NCBI GenBank assembly: GCA_021802425.1
Contig: JAJZXJ010000004.1
Span: 1-64,000, forward strand
Source of the DNA: Acidulodesulfobacterium sp021802425
GTDB taxonomy: Bacteria > SZUA-79 > Acidulodesulfobacterales > Acidulodesulfobacteraceae
DNA: 64,000 nt
Direction: 5' to 3'
The notes beneath the pieces are model-generated. The model saw only the letters and a program-made list of their open reading frames with translations. It had not been told where the DNA came from and made no database searches. The translations under genes were made by a program, and so were the position numbers. Positions 8,934-17,992 of this stretch are shown piece by piece; within the stretch, counting starts at the first letter, position 1, and every line of letters starts with the position of its first letter.

Positions 8934-9503
8934 ATGAAAAATTTTGATTTAACGGAAAAGGAAAAGACCCTTTTGGTAAAAACAGCCAGAAAATCTATTG
9001 AAGATACACTTAATAAAAGTAAGGATGAATTTCTTAACTCGCAGGAACTATTATCCGAACTTACGGATAACCTTAAAATAAATGCCGGCGTTTTTGTCAC
9101 ATTAAAGACGGGGGGAGAGCAGTTAAGGGGATGTATCGGCAATTTTATTTCTAATATTCCGATTTATAAAAATGTTTATAAAATGGCAAAAGAGGCGGCT
9201 TTCGGCGACCCGAGATTTATGCCTTTAAACAACCCGGAACTTCAAAAAATAAAGATAGAAATATCGGTTTTATCCCCGCTTGAAAGGATAGATAATCTCG
9301 ATAATATAGAAATAGGCAGGCATGGCTTGTATCTTATAAAGGGGCCGTGCCATGGGGTTTTGCTCCCGCAGGTTGCTACCGAATGCAATATGGATAAAGA
9401 AGGTTTCCTGGAAGCTGTTTCGATGAAGGCGGGACTTTCGCCCGATGCTTATAAAAACGGCGCCGATATATGTACATTTTCAGCCCTTGTTTTTGGGGAG
9501 TGA
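8934..9503 (+). CDS. amrA: AMMECR1 domain protein (AmmeMemoRadiSam system protein A)
   Basis: A 189-residue AMMECR1-domain protein. The signature LRGCIG is near residues 63-68, followed by AAFGDPRFMPL and HGVLLPQVA, which are family motifs. The family often pairs with a Memo-like dioxygenase (AmrB) and a radical SAM protein (AmrS), proposed to modify an unknown substrate. Neither partner is in this window, so the role here is unknown. It is 13 bases upstream of the tetrapyrrole operon and probably co-transcribed with it. Confidence 0.9.
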   Translation: MKNFDLTEKEKTLLVKTARKSIEDTLNKSKDEFLNSQELLSELTDNLKINAGVFVTLKTGGEQLRGCIGNFISNIPIYKNVYKMAKEAAFGDPRFMPLNNPELQKIKIEISVLSPLERIDNLDNIEIGRHGLYLIKGPCHGVLLPQVATECNMDKEGFLEAVSMKAGLSPDAYKNGADICTFSALVFGE

Positions 9504-9516
9504 ATAGAAGGATTAT

Positions 9517-10167
9517 ATGAAATATTATCCCGTTAATCTAAACATTTATAATAAAAAGGTTCTTGTCGTCGGCGGCGGTACGGTTGCGACAAGAAAGGCG
9601 GAAAGGCTTGCGGAAAGGGGCGCCGATATAACCGTAGTTTCGCCGGAAATTTCCCCTGAAATCGCCGGATTTGTTAAACAATCCAGGGTTCGATGGGTTG
9701 ATAGAACTTATAAAGCAGGGGATGAAAAAGGAGCGTTTGCCGTATTTTGCGCAATTTCTCCCGGCAAAAAAAGTATAAAAATAGAAGAAGGGCTGTTCAA
9801 AAGATGCGTAAAAAAAAATATTTTGATAAATATTGCCGATAAGCCGGAATTTTGCACATTTACCCTGCCCGCCCTTGTTTCAAGGGGGGAATTCGATATA
9901 GCTATTTTTACCGGCGGATTAAGCCCAAGGCTTGCTAAAAAAATAAAAGAGGATCTGGAAAAAGTTTATGGCAGCGAATACGATACTTATGTTAAAATTC
10001 TCGGCCTAATAAGGCATGAAATCAAGATGAAAAAATGGCCGCAGAGCAAAAATCAAAAACTTTTTGAAGAATTAGTCGATTCTGACCTTTTTGAACTCGT
10101 CAAAGATAAAAAATATTCTGAAATTAGCCTTTTTATAAGTAATTTTATACAGAGAGCCCAGGTATGA
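9517..10167 (+). CDS. precorrin-2 dehydrogenase (Met8/CysG-N type)
   Basis: A 216-residue NAD-dependent dehydrogenase that oxidises precorrin-2 to sirohydrochlorin; some members also insert iron. The Rossmann motif VLVVGGGTVATRKAERL begins at residue 15. NIADKPEFCTFTLPALVSRGEFDIAIFTGG carries the catalytic Asp region and the Gly-rich binding segment of the family. It supplies the siroheme precursor needed by the ahbC/ahbD route encoded downstream. Its stop overlaps the next start (ATGA), so the two are translationally coupled. Confidence 0.93.
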   Translation: MKYYPVNLNIYNKKVLVVGGGTVATRKAERLAERGADITVVSPEISPEIAGFVKQSRVRWVDRTYKAGDEKGAFAVFCAISPGKKSIKIEEGLFKRCVKKNILINIADKPEFCTFTLPALVSRGEFDIAIFTGGLSPRLAKKIKEDLEKVYGSEYDTYVKILGLIRHEIKMKKWPQSKNQKLFEELVDSDLFELVKDKKYSEISLFISNFIQRAQV

Positions 10168-11027
10168 TATTTATGACCGCAGGAGAACTATATCTAATCC
10201 CGTTTTTTATTTATGTTTTTTCTTATATGTTTCTTCTATTAAGAAAAAAAGGGTTTTATCAGGTTTTTATATCGTTAATTTATTCGGGATTTATCATTCA
10301 AAGTTTAATTTTTTTTATATGGCTGAACCTTCGCGGATTTAAAGGTATGATGTCGGTAGATTGGATTGTTTTCTTTAATGCGTGGATTATTATGATTGTG
10401 GTTGTTTTGTTTAATCTCTTTTACAAAGCAAAATATATCCTGATATACATAACTCCTATTGTTGCAATAAATTTATTAATAGGATTTTTTACTCCCCATG
10501 TTTATATTAACATTAAATCAATTTTTTCAAACTTCGATCAGGCTATCCTTTTAACCCATATAATTCTTATATTAATCGGGGATTCACTGTTTGCTCTTGC
10601 TTTTATAATCTCTTTAATATATATTTTTCAAGAAAGAAGGATTAAGATTAAGAAAAACTTAAAATTATTCGATAAAAAAAATCATCCGTTCGATGAGGTT
10701 TTTTATCAGGGCAAGGGTTATAATTTGGAGTTATTGGACAGCATGAATTACCAGTGCTTAAAAATAGGTTTCCCTTTAATTACCATCGGTATTGCTATGG
10801 GAATATATTTGTCTAATTCTTTATTTAAATCTTTTATGATTGTAAAACCAATCGAAATTATATCTTTAGCGACATGGCTTATTTATGCCGTGCTGCTGCA
10901 TGAAAGGGTTGCAAAAGGACTCAGGGGGAAAAAGGCTGCGGTTTTTAGCATAGTCGGATTTTTATTGATTATTTCCAGTTTAAGTTTTTCTTTTTATTTA
11001 TTTCCCGAATTTCATGGTTTTAAATAG
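10164..11027 (+). CDS. HemX/CcsA-like integral membrane protein
   Basis: A 287-residue protein with about eight predicted membrane helices, related to the cytochrome c assembly (CcsA/HemX) family. It keeps the C-terminal pattern TWLIYAVLLHERVAKGLRGKKAA and a terminal FxH typical of HemX proteins, but no WGSYWxWDPKE heme-binding signature. That, and its position directly before hemA, favours a HemX role (modulating glutamyl-tRNA reductase or heme handling) over cytochrome c maturation. It overlaps the previous gene by 4 bases and is 18 bases from hemA. The assignment rests on family pattern and context. Confidence 0.8.
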   Translation: MIFMTAGELYLIPFFIYVFSYMFLLLRKKGFYQVFISLIYSGFIIQSLIFFIWLNLRGFKGMMSVDWIVFFNAWIIMIVVVLFNLFYKAKYILIYITPIVAINLLIGFFTPHVYINIKSIFSNFDQAILLTHIILILIGDSLFALAFIISLIYIFQERRIKIKKNLKLFDKKNHPFDEVFYQGKGYNLELLDSMNYQCLKIGFPLITIGIAMGIYLSNSLFKSFMIVKPIEIISLATWLIYAVLLHERVAKGLRGKKAAVFSIVGFLLIISSLSFSFYLFPEFHGFK

Positions 11028-11045
11028 GATTTATATATTAAATAT

Positions 11046-12443
11046 ATGGATATTTTAATTATAGGCTTAAGCCATAAATCTGCAGATATCGGCGATAGGG
11101 AGATAGTCTCCAAGAAGATTCTAACCCCTGAATTAAGGCAAGAATTCGCAAAAAAACTGCTTAATTTGAAAGATGAAGGCGATAGGCCGTTAATTAAAGA
11201 GCTGGCGATACTTACCACCTGCAACAGGTCTGAATTTATAATGGATTTATCCCCATGGGCGGTTGGAAAAGAAGCCCATTTTATAAAAGATTATATCTCC
11301 GGGTATTTTTTTGCGAAAAAAGGCGCGGATACTCTTTTTTATATGTATCTTAACTTTGAAGCTGTTAAACACCTTTTTAGCGTAGCCTCAAGTTTAGATT
11401 CTATGGTAATAGGGGAACCGCAAATACTGGGACAGATTAAAGATGCATATAACGAATCATGCGAATTTCGAATGAACGGCCAAGTTTTAAATAAGCTGTT
11501 TCATAAGGCTTTTTATTGCGCAAAACGGGTTAGAACCGAAACAAAGATAGCATCCTCTCCCGTATCTATAAGTTATGCGGCGGTAGAACTTTCAAAAAAG
11601 ATTTTTAACAGCTTAGGCGATAAGAAGATATTGCTTTTGGGAACAGGCGAAATGGGCAGGCTTACCGCCAAGCACTTTATAAAAAACGGGGTTCATAATA
11701 TTTATATAGCGAACAGGACAAAAGAAAAGGCCTGCCATTTTGTAGAAGAGTCATTTGGGGCGAATGAAAAAAACTGTATAGATGTGATTGATTTTTCGGA
11801 GTATTATAAATTACTGCCCCACACCGATATTGTTTTATGCTCGACCGGTTCGGAAGGGTATGTGCTAAGGTATGATGATATTATGCCCGTTATAAAACTT
11901 CGCAAACAAAGGCCGCTATTTTTAATCGATATTTCCGTTCCAAGGAATATCGACCCTGAAATTAACAAGATTTCCAATGTATATCTGTACGACATTGACG
12001 ATATCGGAAAAATGATTGAGGGCAACTTAGAAATAAGAAAAAAAGAGGCTGGGACCGCGAGCGAACTTGTAGAAATAAATGCAAAGGAGTTTATGGAGTG
12101 GAAGAATTCGTTAAATGCCGTGCCGGTCATAGTTTTACTTAGAAATAAGGTAAAAGATATATTAGAGATAGAGTTATCGAAATATATCGGCGAAAAAAAA
12201 GAAAAGGACTTAATTATCAATTCACTCACGAATAAAATCCTTCATGAGCCGATAACCCTTATTAAAAAAGCCGCGGTAGATTCAAGCGAAGCGAATATGT
12301 TAGAGACATTAAAAACCCTTTTTAATCTTGATTTAGGCAAGGAGACCTTGCATGAGAAAGGCAATGATAATGCAATAAATAAGGAATGCGAAAAAGGGTT
12401 TGACGGTGAGAATAATTCGCACAGGATAAAATTAATAAAATAA
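11046..12443 (+). CDS. hemA: glutamyl-tRNA reductase
   Basis: First committed enzyme of C5-pathway tetrapyrrole synthesis; reduces glutamyl-tRNA to glutamate-1-semialdehyde. The N-terminus has GLSHKSADIGDRE and the nucleophile Cys in TTCNRSEF (near residue 59). The core motif EPQILGQIKDAY and the Rossmann motif LLLGTGEMGRLTAKHF follow. At 465 residues it is longer than most because of a charged C-terminal tail. It heads the hemA-hemC-cobA/hemD-ahbC-ahbD run, all on one strand with short gaps. Confidence 0.96.
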   Translation: MDILIIGLSHKSADIGDREIVSKKILTPELRQEFAKKLLNLKDEGDRPLIKELAILTTCNRSEFIMDLSPWAVGKEAHFIKDYISGYFFAKKGADTLFYMYLNFEAVKHLFSVASSLDSMVIGEPQILGQIKDAYNESCEFRMNGQVLNKLFHKAFYCAKRVRTETKIASSPVSISYAAVELSKKIFNSLGDKKILLLGTGEMGRLTAKHFIKNGVHNIYIANRTKEKACHFVEESFGANEKNCIDVIDFSEYYKLLPHTDIVLCSTGSEGYVLRYDDIMPVIKLRKQRPLFLIDISVPRNIDPEINKISNVYLYDIDDIGKMIEGNLEIRKKEAGTASELVEINAKEFMEWKNSLNAVPVIVLLRNKVKDILEIELSKYIGEKKEKDLIINSLTNKILHEPITLIKKAAVDSSEANMLETLKTLFNLDLGKETLHEKGNDNAINKECEKGFDGENNSHRIKLIK

Positions 12444-12490
12444 TTCTAAAGTAATTCGTTAAATAATTTAATAAAAATAAAAGGTAAGTT

Positions 12491-13447
12491 TTGAAACTAA
12501 AAATAGGAACGCGCGCAAGCTTGCTTGCGTTATACCAGGCTAATCTTGTCAAGGATAAAATAAAACAGCTTTTCGATGATCAAAATAAAAAAATAGATAT
12601 CGAAATAAAAACTATTAAGACCTCGGGGGATAAGATTTTGACTGCGTCGCTTAGCAATTTTGGCGGCAAAGGACTGTTTGTAAAAGAAATAGAAGAGGCC
12701 CTTTTAAATGAAGATATCGACATTGCCGTACACAGTTTGAAAGATGTTCCGCAGGTAATACCGGAAGAGTTGACGCTGGGCGCGGTGTTAAAAAGGGATG
12801 ACCCGAGAGATTGCGTTATTTTAAAGGATAAACCGGAATCCGATAAAGGATTAGATCCCGTCAATTTTGTGTCTTTATTGAAAAATAATGCTGTAGTCGG
12901 GACATCGAGCCTCAGGAGAAGAGCCTTGTTTGCCCGCTTAAGGGATGACATAATATTTGAACCCTTAAGGGGCAATATCGATACGAGATTAGGAAAATTA
13001 AGAGACGGATTTTTCGATGCTATCATCCTATCGTCAAGCGGCCTCATAAGGCTTAATCTTTCTTCCAATATAGATGTTTATTTAGACCCCCTTACATTTA
13101 TTCCCCAGTGCGGACAGGGAGCCATAGTAATAGAATATAAAGGCGCCAGAGCTGATATAGGCGAAATAATTAAACCATTGAACGATGAAGACACAAAGTT
13201 TTCGGTTTTTGCCGAAAGGGCATGCATTAAAGGGTTAAACTGCGGATGCGCATCTCCCGTCGGGGCTTATTCTTATATCGAGGGTAACGATATACATATA
13301 AAAGGCTTTGTCTCTAATACTTACGGGGAATATTTAGAGGATGGGGTTACCGGTAAAAAAACGGATTATGAGAACGTCGGGAAAAGTTTAGCCTTAAGCC
13401 TTATAGATAAAGGCGGTCTTGAGATACTGGAAAAAAACAATATGTAG
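12491..13447 (+). CDS. hemC: porphobilinogen deaminase (hydroxymethylbilane synthase)
   Basis: Condenses four porphobilinogens into hydroxymethylbilane. Family motifs visible are IGTRASLLALYQA at the N-terminus, VHSLKDVP, GTSSLRRRA, RGNIDTRL and the dipyrromethane-cofactor Cys region LNCGCASPVGAY. At 318 residues it is full length. The start is TTG; it is chosen because the conserved KLKIGTRAS begins at residue 2 and an AAGGTAAG site lies just before it. There is no hemB in the window, so porphobilinogen synthase must be encoded elsewhere. Confidence 0.96.
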   Translation: MKLKIGTRASLLALYQANLVKDKIKQLFDDQNKKIDIEIKTIKTSGDKILTASLSNFGGKGLFVKEIEEALLNEDIDIAVHSLKDVPQVIPEELTLGAVLKRDDPRDCVILKDKPESDKGLDPVNFVSLLKNNAVVGTSSLRRRALFARLRDDIIFEPLRGNIDTRLGKLRDGFFDAIILSSSGLIRLNLSSNIDVYLDPLTFIPQCGQGAIVIEYKGARADIGEIIKPLNDEDTKFSVFAERACIKGLNCGCASPVGAYSYIEGNDIHIKGFVSNTYGEYLEDGVTGKKTDYENVGKSLALSLIDKGGLEILEKNNM

Positions 13448-13493
13448 ATTCCTGCATAATTTTCGTAATAACAAAAAGAGGATTTAAAAGTAA

Positions 13494-15143
13494 ATGGCTA
13501 AAAACTACGATAAAGGTCATGGCAATTCAAAAACAGGAATAGTTTATCTTACCGGCGCAGGACCCGGAGACCCGGAGCTTTTGACTCTCAAAGCCAAAAC
13601 GGTTTTGCAGGAGGCGGATGTTATCGTATATGACAGTTTAATTTCGGAAGAGATTTTATCCTACGCAAAAGATGGGTGCGAGATAATCTATGCGGGTAAA
13701 AGATCGTCAAATCACAGCCTTCCGCAATATTCTATTAATGAACTTTTGGCAGAAAAAGCCAAAGAAAATAAGGTTGTCGTCAGGCTTAAAGGGGGAGACC
13801 CTTATTTATTCGGAAGGGGCGGGGAAGAGGCCGAAAGACTTTTTAAAGACGCAATCCCCTTTGAAATAATACCCGGCATTTCCTCGTCTTTTGCCGTTCC
13901 GGCTTATGCGGGCATTCCTTTGACACACAGGGATTACGCCTCTACCGTTGCAATTGTGACGGGACACGAAGGAGAACATAAGGAAAAAAGCACAATAAAT
14001 TGGGACAAGCTGTCCGGCGCGGACACGATAGTAATTTTAATGGGGCATAAAAATCTGGATTCTATCGCTAAAAATATAATTTCTTCGGGAAAAGATAAAG
14101 ATACCCCTTGCGCCGTGATTCAAGAAGGGACTACTTTAAATCAAAAGGCGGCGGTCGGAACATTGGCTACGATTAAAGACGAAGCTGACAGGCACGGTTT
14201 AAAAAGTCCGCTTATACTCATCGTCGGGAATGTCGTTAAACTTAGAGACATACTGAACTGGTTTGAAAAAAGACCGTTAAGCGGTTTAAAAGTGATGGTT
14301 ACAAGAGCGGAGGGACAGGCAGGCACGCTAACGCGCAGGCTTAAAAGGCTGGGGGCTTTCGTAATAAACCTGCCGCTTATAAAGGCGGTTAAAGGCGGAA
14401 GTAATATAGATAAGGCTAAGATTTATGAGGCAATAAAAAATATTAAAGATTACGATTATATCATTTTTACAAGCGTTAACGGTGTTTCGGGGTTTTTTGA
14501 CGAGTTTTTTTTGAAAGGGTTGGACGCAAGGCCGCTTTTCGGCAAAAAAATAATTTCCGTAGGCAAAGTCACGTCGTTGGAGTTAAAAAAATACGGCATA
14601 GTTCCGGATATTATCCCGGCCGAATTTTCCCAGACGGGCATAATAAATATTATTAAAGATACTGAACTTAAAGGCAAAAAAATTCTTTTTCCTCAGGCTT
14701 TGAAAATAAACGCCGAACTTCCGGAATTTCTTATATCGAAAGGCGCAATTTTAGAAAATTTGCCCGTTTATGAAACCGTTATACCCGAAAAATCGAAAGA
14801 AGAGATATATGAAATTTTTAGCTCCCTTATAACAACAAAAGGTAACGGCGCAAAAAGGGTTCATAAAAATATAGGCCTTCCGAATGACCTCACATCAAGT
14901 TCTTTCGTTGTGAGCTTTACAAGTTATTCAACCGTCGAAAATTTTGTCAACTTAGCCGAAGGCATTCAACAAGGGCTTTTGAAGAGGATTACGGGTTCGG
15001 GGGTCAAATTTGCGAGCATTGGGGAAAAGACGGCTAAATATGCGTTGGGGTTTGGCATTAAATCTGATATAATATCTAAAGATGTCAATATAGATTCGTT
15101 AGTTGACGGAATTGTCGGCTTTTATCGAAAAAACAAGATTTAA
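13494..15143 (+). CDS. cobA-hemD: fused uroporphyrinogen-III C-methyltransferase and uroporphyrinogen-III synthase
   Basis: A two-domain protein of 549 residues. Residues about 16-250 form a SUMT domain (VYLTGAGPGDPELLTLKA, RLKGGDPYLFGRGGEE, IPLTHRDYAS), which methylates uroporphyrinogen III to precorrin-2. Residues about 265-545 form a HemD domain (VMVTRAEGQAGTL, DYIIFTSVNGVSGFF), which cyclises hydroxymethylbilane. The fusion channels hemC product straight toward siroheme and siroheme-derived heme. Such fusions are common in anaerobes. It lies 46 bases after hemC. Confidence 0.95.
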   Translation: MAKNYDKGHGNSKTGIVYLTGAGPGDPELLTLKAKTVLQEADVIVYDSLISEEILSYAKDGCEIIYAGKRSSNHSLPQYSINELLAEKAKENKVVVRLKGGDPYLFGRGGEEAERLFKDAIPFEIIPGISSSFAVPAYAGIPLTHRDYASTVAIVTGHEGEHKEKSTINWDKLSGADTIVILMGHKNLDSIAKNIISSGKDKDTPCAVIQEGTTLNQKAAVGTLATIKDEADRHGLKSPLILIVGNVVKLRDILNWFEKRPLSGLKVMVTRAEGQAGTLTRRLKRLGAFVINLPLIKAVKGGSNIDKAKIYEAIKNIKDYDYIIFTSVNGVSGFFDEFFLKGLDARPLFGKKIISVGKVTSLELKKYGIVPDIIPAEFSQTGIINIIKDTELKGKKILFPQALKINAELPEFLISKGAILENLPVYETVIPEKSKEEIYEIFSSLITTKGNGAKRVHKNIGLPNDLTSSSFVVSFTSYSTVENFVNLAEGIQQGLLKRITGSGVKFASIGEKTAKYALGFGIKSDIISKDVNIDSLVDGIVGFYRKNKI

Positions 15144-15192
15144 TGCCGGATTAAGGATATTATTAAAAATAAAATCAAGGAGTTAATATAAA

Positions 15193-16383
15193 ATGATAGG
15201 CATTTCGAAACTTTATTGCGGCGGGGTTCACGCTTCCGACGCCCTTCGTTACGGGCGCATGTCGAGCAAGCTGCCCTCCCACCTTTTACAATTTTCCGAG
15301 GATAAAAAGCCTGTAATAGTATGGAATATGACAAGGACCTGCAATTTAAATTGCATTCACTGTTATTCCCAATCTAAAAATATTCAGTATAACAACGAGC
15401 TTACGCTTGAAGAGGGCAAGGCGTTTATAGACGATATCTCTGCATTCGGCTCCCCGGTTATGCTTTTTTCGGGCGGCGAACCGTTAATGCACCCGCATTT
15501 CCTTGATTTGTGCTTTTATGCAAAGTCGAAAGGAATGAGGGCGGTTATATCTACCAACGGAACCCTTATTACTAAGGAGTTAGCTTCCGAATTAAAGAAA
15601 GTGGGACTGTCTTATGTCGGCATCAGCTTAGACGGACTTGAGGCGGTTCATGACAGATTCAGGGGCAAAAAGGGCGCCTTTGGGGAGGCTCTGGAAGGTA
15701 TTAATTATGCCAAAGAGGCAGGAATTAAGGTCGGGTTGCGCTTTACCGTAAATAAAAGAAACGCTCAGGAAATCCCCGGTATTTTCAAACTTTTAGAAGA
15801 AGAAAATATCCCGAGGGTTTGTTTTTATCATCTTGTTTATGCGGGCAGGGGAACAAAGCTGATAGACGAGGATTTATCTCTAGAAGAAACGAGGCAGACG
15901 GTCGATACAATATTGGAACTTACAAAAGAGATATATTCAAGGGATAATCAAAAGGAAGTTCTTACCGTCGATAATCATGCCGACGGCCCGTATATTTATT
16001 TAAAGCTTTTAAAAGAGGGCAAACGGGAAGAAGCGGAAAATGTTATGAGCCTCCTCAAAATGAACGGGGGCAACAGTTCCGGGGTTGGAATCGGCTGCGT
16101 CAGCTGGGATGGCGAGGTTTATGCCGACCAGTTCTGGAGGCACTATTCATTCGGCAATATTAAAGAAAGAAAGTTTAGCGAGATATGGACGGATACCTCA
16201 AACCAGCTTATGAAACAGCTTAAAAATAAAAAGGCTTATGTAAAAGGAAGATGCGAAAGCTGTAAATGGCTTGATATTTGCAACGGCAACTTCAGGGTCA
16301 GGTCGGAGGCGAAAGAAGGAGATCTATGGGCGCCGGATCCGGCTTGTTATTTGACGGATGAGGAGATTTATAATGGAAAATAA
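15193..16383 (+). CDS. ahbC: radical SAM 12,18-didecarboxysiroheme deacetylase (AhbC/NirJ1 type)
   Basis: Radical SAM/SPASM protein of 396 residues. The N-terminus MIGISKLYCGG...DALRYGR matches the AhbC/NirJ1 family, and the radical SAM cluster is C50-NLN-C54-IH-C57. The C-terminal auxiliary-cluster cysteines are in CESCKWLDIC and DPACYL. It removes the acetate side chains of didecarboxysiroheme to give Fe-coproporphyrin III. It is preceded by AAGGAG and followed by ahbD, which overlaps it by 11 bases. Siroheme decarboxylase genes (ahbAB) are not in the window. Confidence 0.92.
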   Translation: MIGISKLYCGGVHASDALRYGRMSSKLPSHLLQFSEDKKPVIVWNMTRTCNLNCIHCYSQSKNIQYNNELTLEEGKAFIDDISAFGSPVMLFSGGEPLMHPHFLDLCFYAKSKGMRAVISTNGTLITKELASELKKVGLSYVGISLDGLEAVHDRFRGKKGAFGEALEGINYAKEAGIKVGLRFTVNKRNAQEIPGIFKLLEEENIPRVCFYHLVYAGRGTKLIDEDLSLEETRQTVDTILELTKEIYSRDNQKEVLTVDNHADGPYIYLKLLKEGKREEAENVMSLLKMNGGNSSGVGIGCVSWDGEVYADQFWRHYSFGNIKERKFSEIWTDTSNQLMKQLKNKKAYVKGRCESCKWLDICNGNFRVRSEAKEGDLWAPDPACYLTDEEIYNGK

Positions 16384-17515
16384 AAATATTTCGATGCCCG
16401 CCGGTCATCCGGGTCAAATGCACGGCGGCGGTTTGGCGTCGCCGAAAAAAAACGAGCTGAGATTAGTCTTTTGGGAGCTTACCGCAAGATGCAATTTGAA
16501 ATGTATTCATTGCCGTGCCGAGGCTCAGACGGAAAGGCAGGAAGACGAGCTTTCAACGGAAAGGTGTTTTGCCGTTATAGACGAGTTGTGCGGGTTTAGC
16601 AGCCCCATCCTTATTTTAACAGGCGGAGAGCCGCTATACAGAGACGATATTTTTGATATTGCCCGCTATGCCGCGGGTAAAGGCCTTCGCGTCGCGCTTG
16701 CTACTAACGGCACATTAGTGAACGAAAAGGTTGCGGAACAGATTAAAGAAAGCGGCATCAAAAGGGTTTCTATAAGTTTGGACGGGGCAAACCCCCAAAC
16801 CCACGATTCTTTCAGAATGATACCGGGTTCCTTCGAAAGCGCGTTTAACGGCATTAAAAATCTGCAAAAAGAAGGCATCGAAGTACAAATAAACACCACT
16901 ATTGCAAGGCACAATGAGGACGAGGTCAAAGACATACTGGATTTAGCCTTAAACAATGACATAAAGGCTCTTCATATATTTATGCTTGTGCCGGTCGGCT
17001 GCGGCATTCAGATAGCGGATTCCCAAATGCTCGATAAACAAAAATACGAAGACATATTATCATGGTTTTACGATAAGACTATGGAGCTAAGAGGCAGAAT
17101 CGAGCTTAAAGCAACTTGCGCCCCTCATTTTTTTAGGATTATGCATAAAAGAGCAAAGGATGAAGGCATAACTATTTCCCCTCAAACTCATGGCATGGCT
17201 GCCGTTACAAAGGGTTGTTTAGCCGGAAGCGGCGTTATGTTTATATCGAGAAAAGGCGTCGTTCAGCCATGCGGTTATCTTCCCGTTCAAGCGGGGAATA
17301 TTACAAAAGAATCCGTCAGTGAAATCTGGAACGGTTCCGAAGTCTTTTTAAACTTAAGGGATACCGGTCTTTTAAAGGGCAAGTGCGGTATTTGCGAATA
17401 TAAAAAGGTATGCGAAGGATGCAGGGCAAGGGCTTATTATGAAAAAGGAGATTATATGGAGGAAGAGCCGTATTGTATTTATGAGCCGACAAAAGGAAGG
17501 CTTGTTAATAAATAA
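16373..17515 (+). CDS. ahbD: radical SAM heme synthase (AhbD type, Fe-coproporphyrin III decarboxylase)
   Basis: Radical SAM/SPASM protein of 380 residues. The cluster motif is C40-NLK-C44-IH-C47, and C-terminal auxiliary-cluster cysteines are in CGICEYKKVCEGC. The His/Gly-rich N-terminus (AGHPGQMHGGG) and family order after ahbC fit AhbD, which converts the last two propionates to vinyl groups to make heme. An in-frame ATG at 16358 exists, but the GAGGAG site at 16359-16364 fits the ATG at 16373 far better. Heme produced here would serve cytochrome bd and the NO reductase encoded downstream. Confidence 0.9.
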   Translation: MENKNISMPAGHPGQMHGGGLASPKKNELRLVFWELTARCNLKCIHCRAEAQTERQEDELSTERCFAVIDELCGFSSPILILTGGEPLYRDDIFDIARYAAGKGLRVALATNGTLVNEKVAEQIKESGIKRVSISLDGANPQTHDSFRMIPGSFESAFNGIKNLQKEGIEVQINTTIARHNEDEVKDILDLALNNDIKALHIFMLVPVGCGIQIADSQMLDKQKYEDILSWFYDKTMELRGRIELKATCAPHFFRIMHKRAKDEGITISPQTHGMAAVTKGCLAGSGVMFISRKGVVQPCGYLPVQAGNITKESVSEIWNGSEVFLNLRDTGLLKGKCGICEYKKVCEGCRARAYYEKGDYMEEEPYCIYEPTKGRLVNK

Positions 17516-17575
17516 CGATAATTTTTTTATACATATTACATATACATACAATAAACCGCATAATTTAATTAACTT

Positions 17576-17992
17576 ATGGATAAGAAAGCAAACACCCTTC
17601 ACAGATTTATAGCTAAGGCTATCGACTTACTGATATTTGGCTTTTTAAGCGAAGTGTTTTATCCTTTCGGCTTTTTAGCGGGTATTTTGTATATTTTAAT
17701 TGCGGACGGGTTTTTTGACGGGCAAAGCCTTGGGAAAAAGATTATAGGTTTGAAGGTTATAACGATTTCGGATGAAAAACGAATCGAATTTAAGGAATCG
17801 ATTATAAGAAATTCCTTTCTTGCTTTAGCCCTTTTATTTTCCCTCATACCGTTTGTCGGATATTTTTTACTTTTCACGGTGGGTCTTTTCATATTTGGCG
17901 TCGAGGTCTATTTTGTCATAAAAAGCCCCGAAGGTGAAAGACTGGGGGATAGATTTGCCTTTACCCGCGTTATAGATGTCAAGAAATTTTAA
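17576..17992 (+). CDS. RDD family membrane protein
   Basis: A 138-residue protein with about three to four hydrophobic segments. RFIAKAIDLLIFG near residues 11-23 and the DGQSLGKKIIGLKVI segment are the hallmark of the RDD domain; the name residues appear as R..A..D. Family members are membrane proteins, in some cases linked to ion transport; no specific role is known here. The gene end overlaps the proposed polA start, so the two are likely coupled. Confidence 0.88.
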   Translation: MDKKANTLHRFIAKAIDLLIFGFLSEVFYPFGFLAGILYILIADGFFDGQSLGKKIIGLKVITISDEKRIEFKESIIRNSFLALALLFSLIPFVGYFLLFTVGLFIFGVEVYFVIKSPEGERLGDRFAFTRVIDVKKF

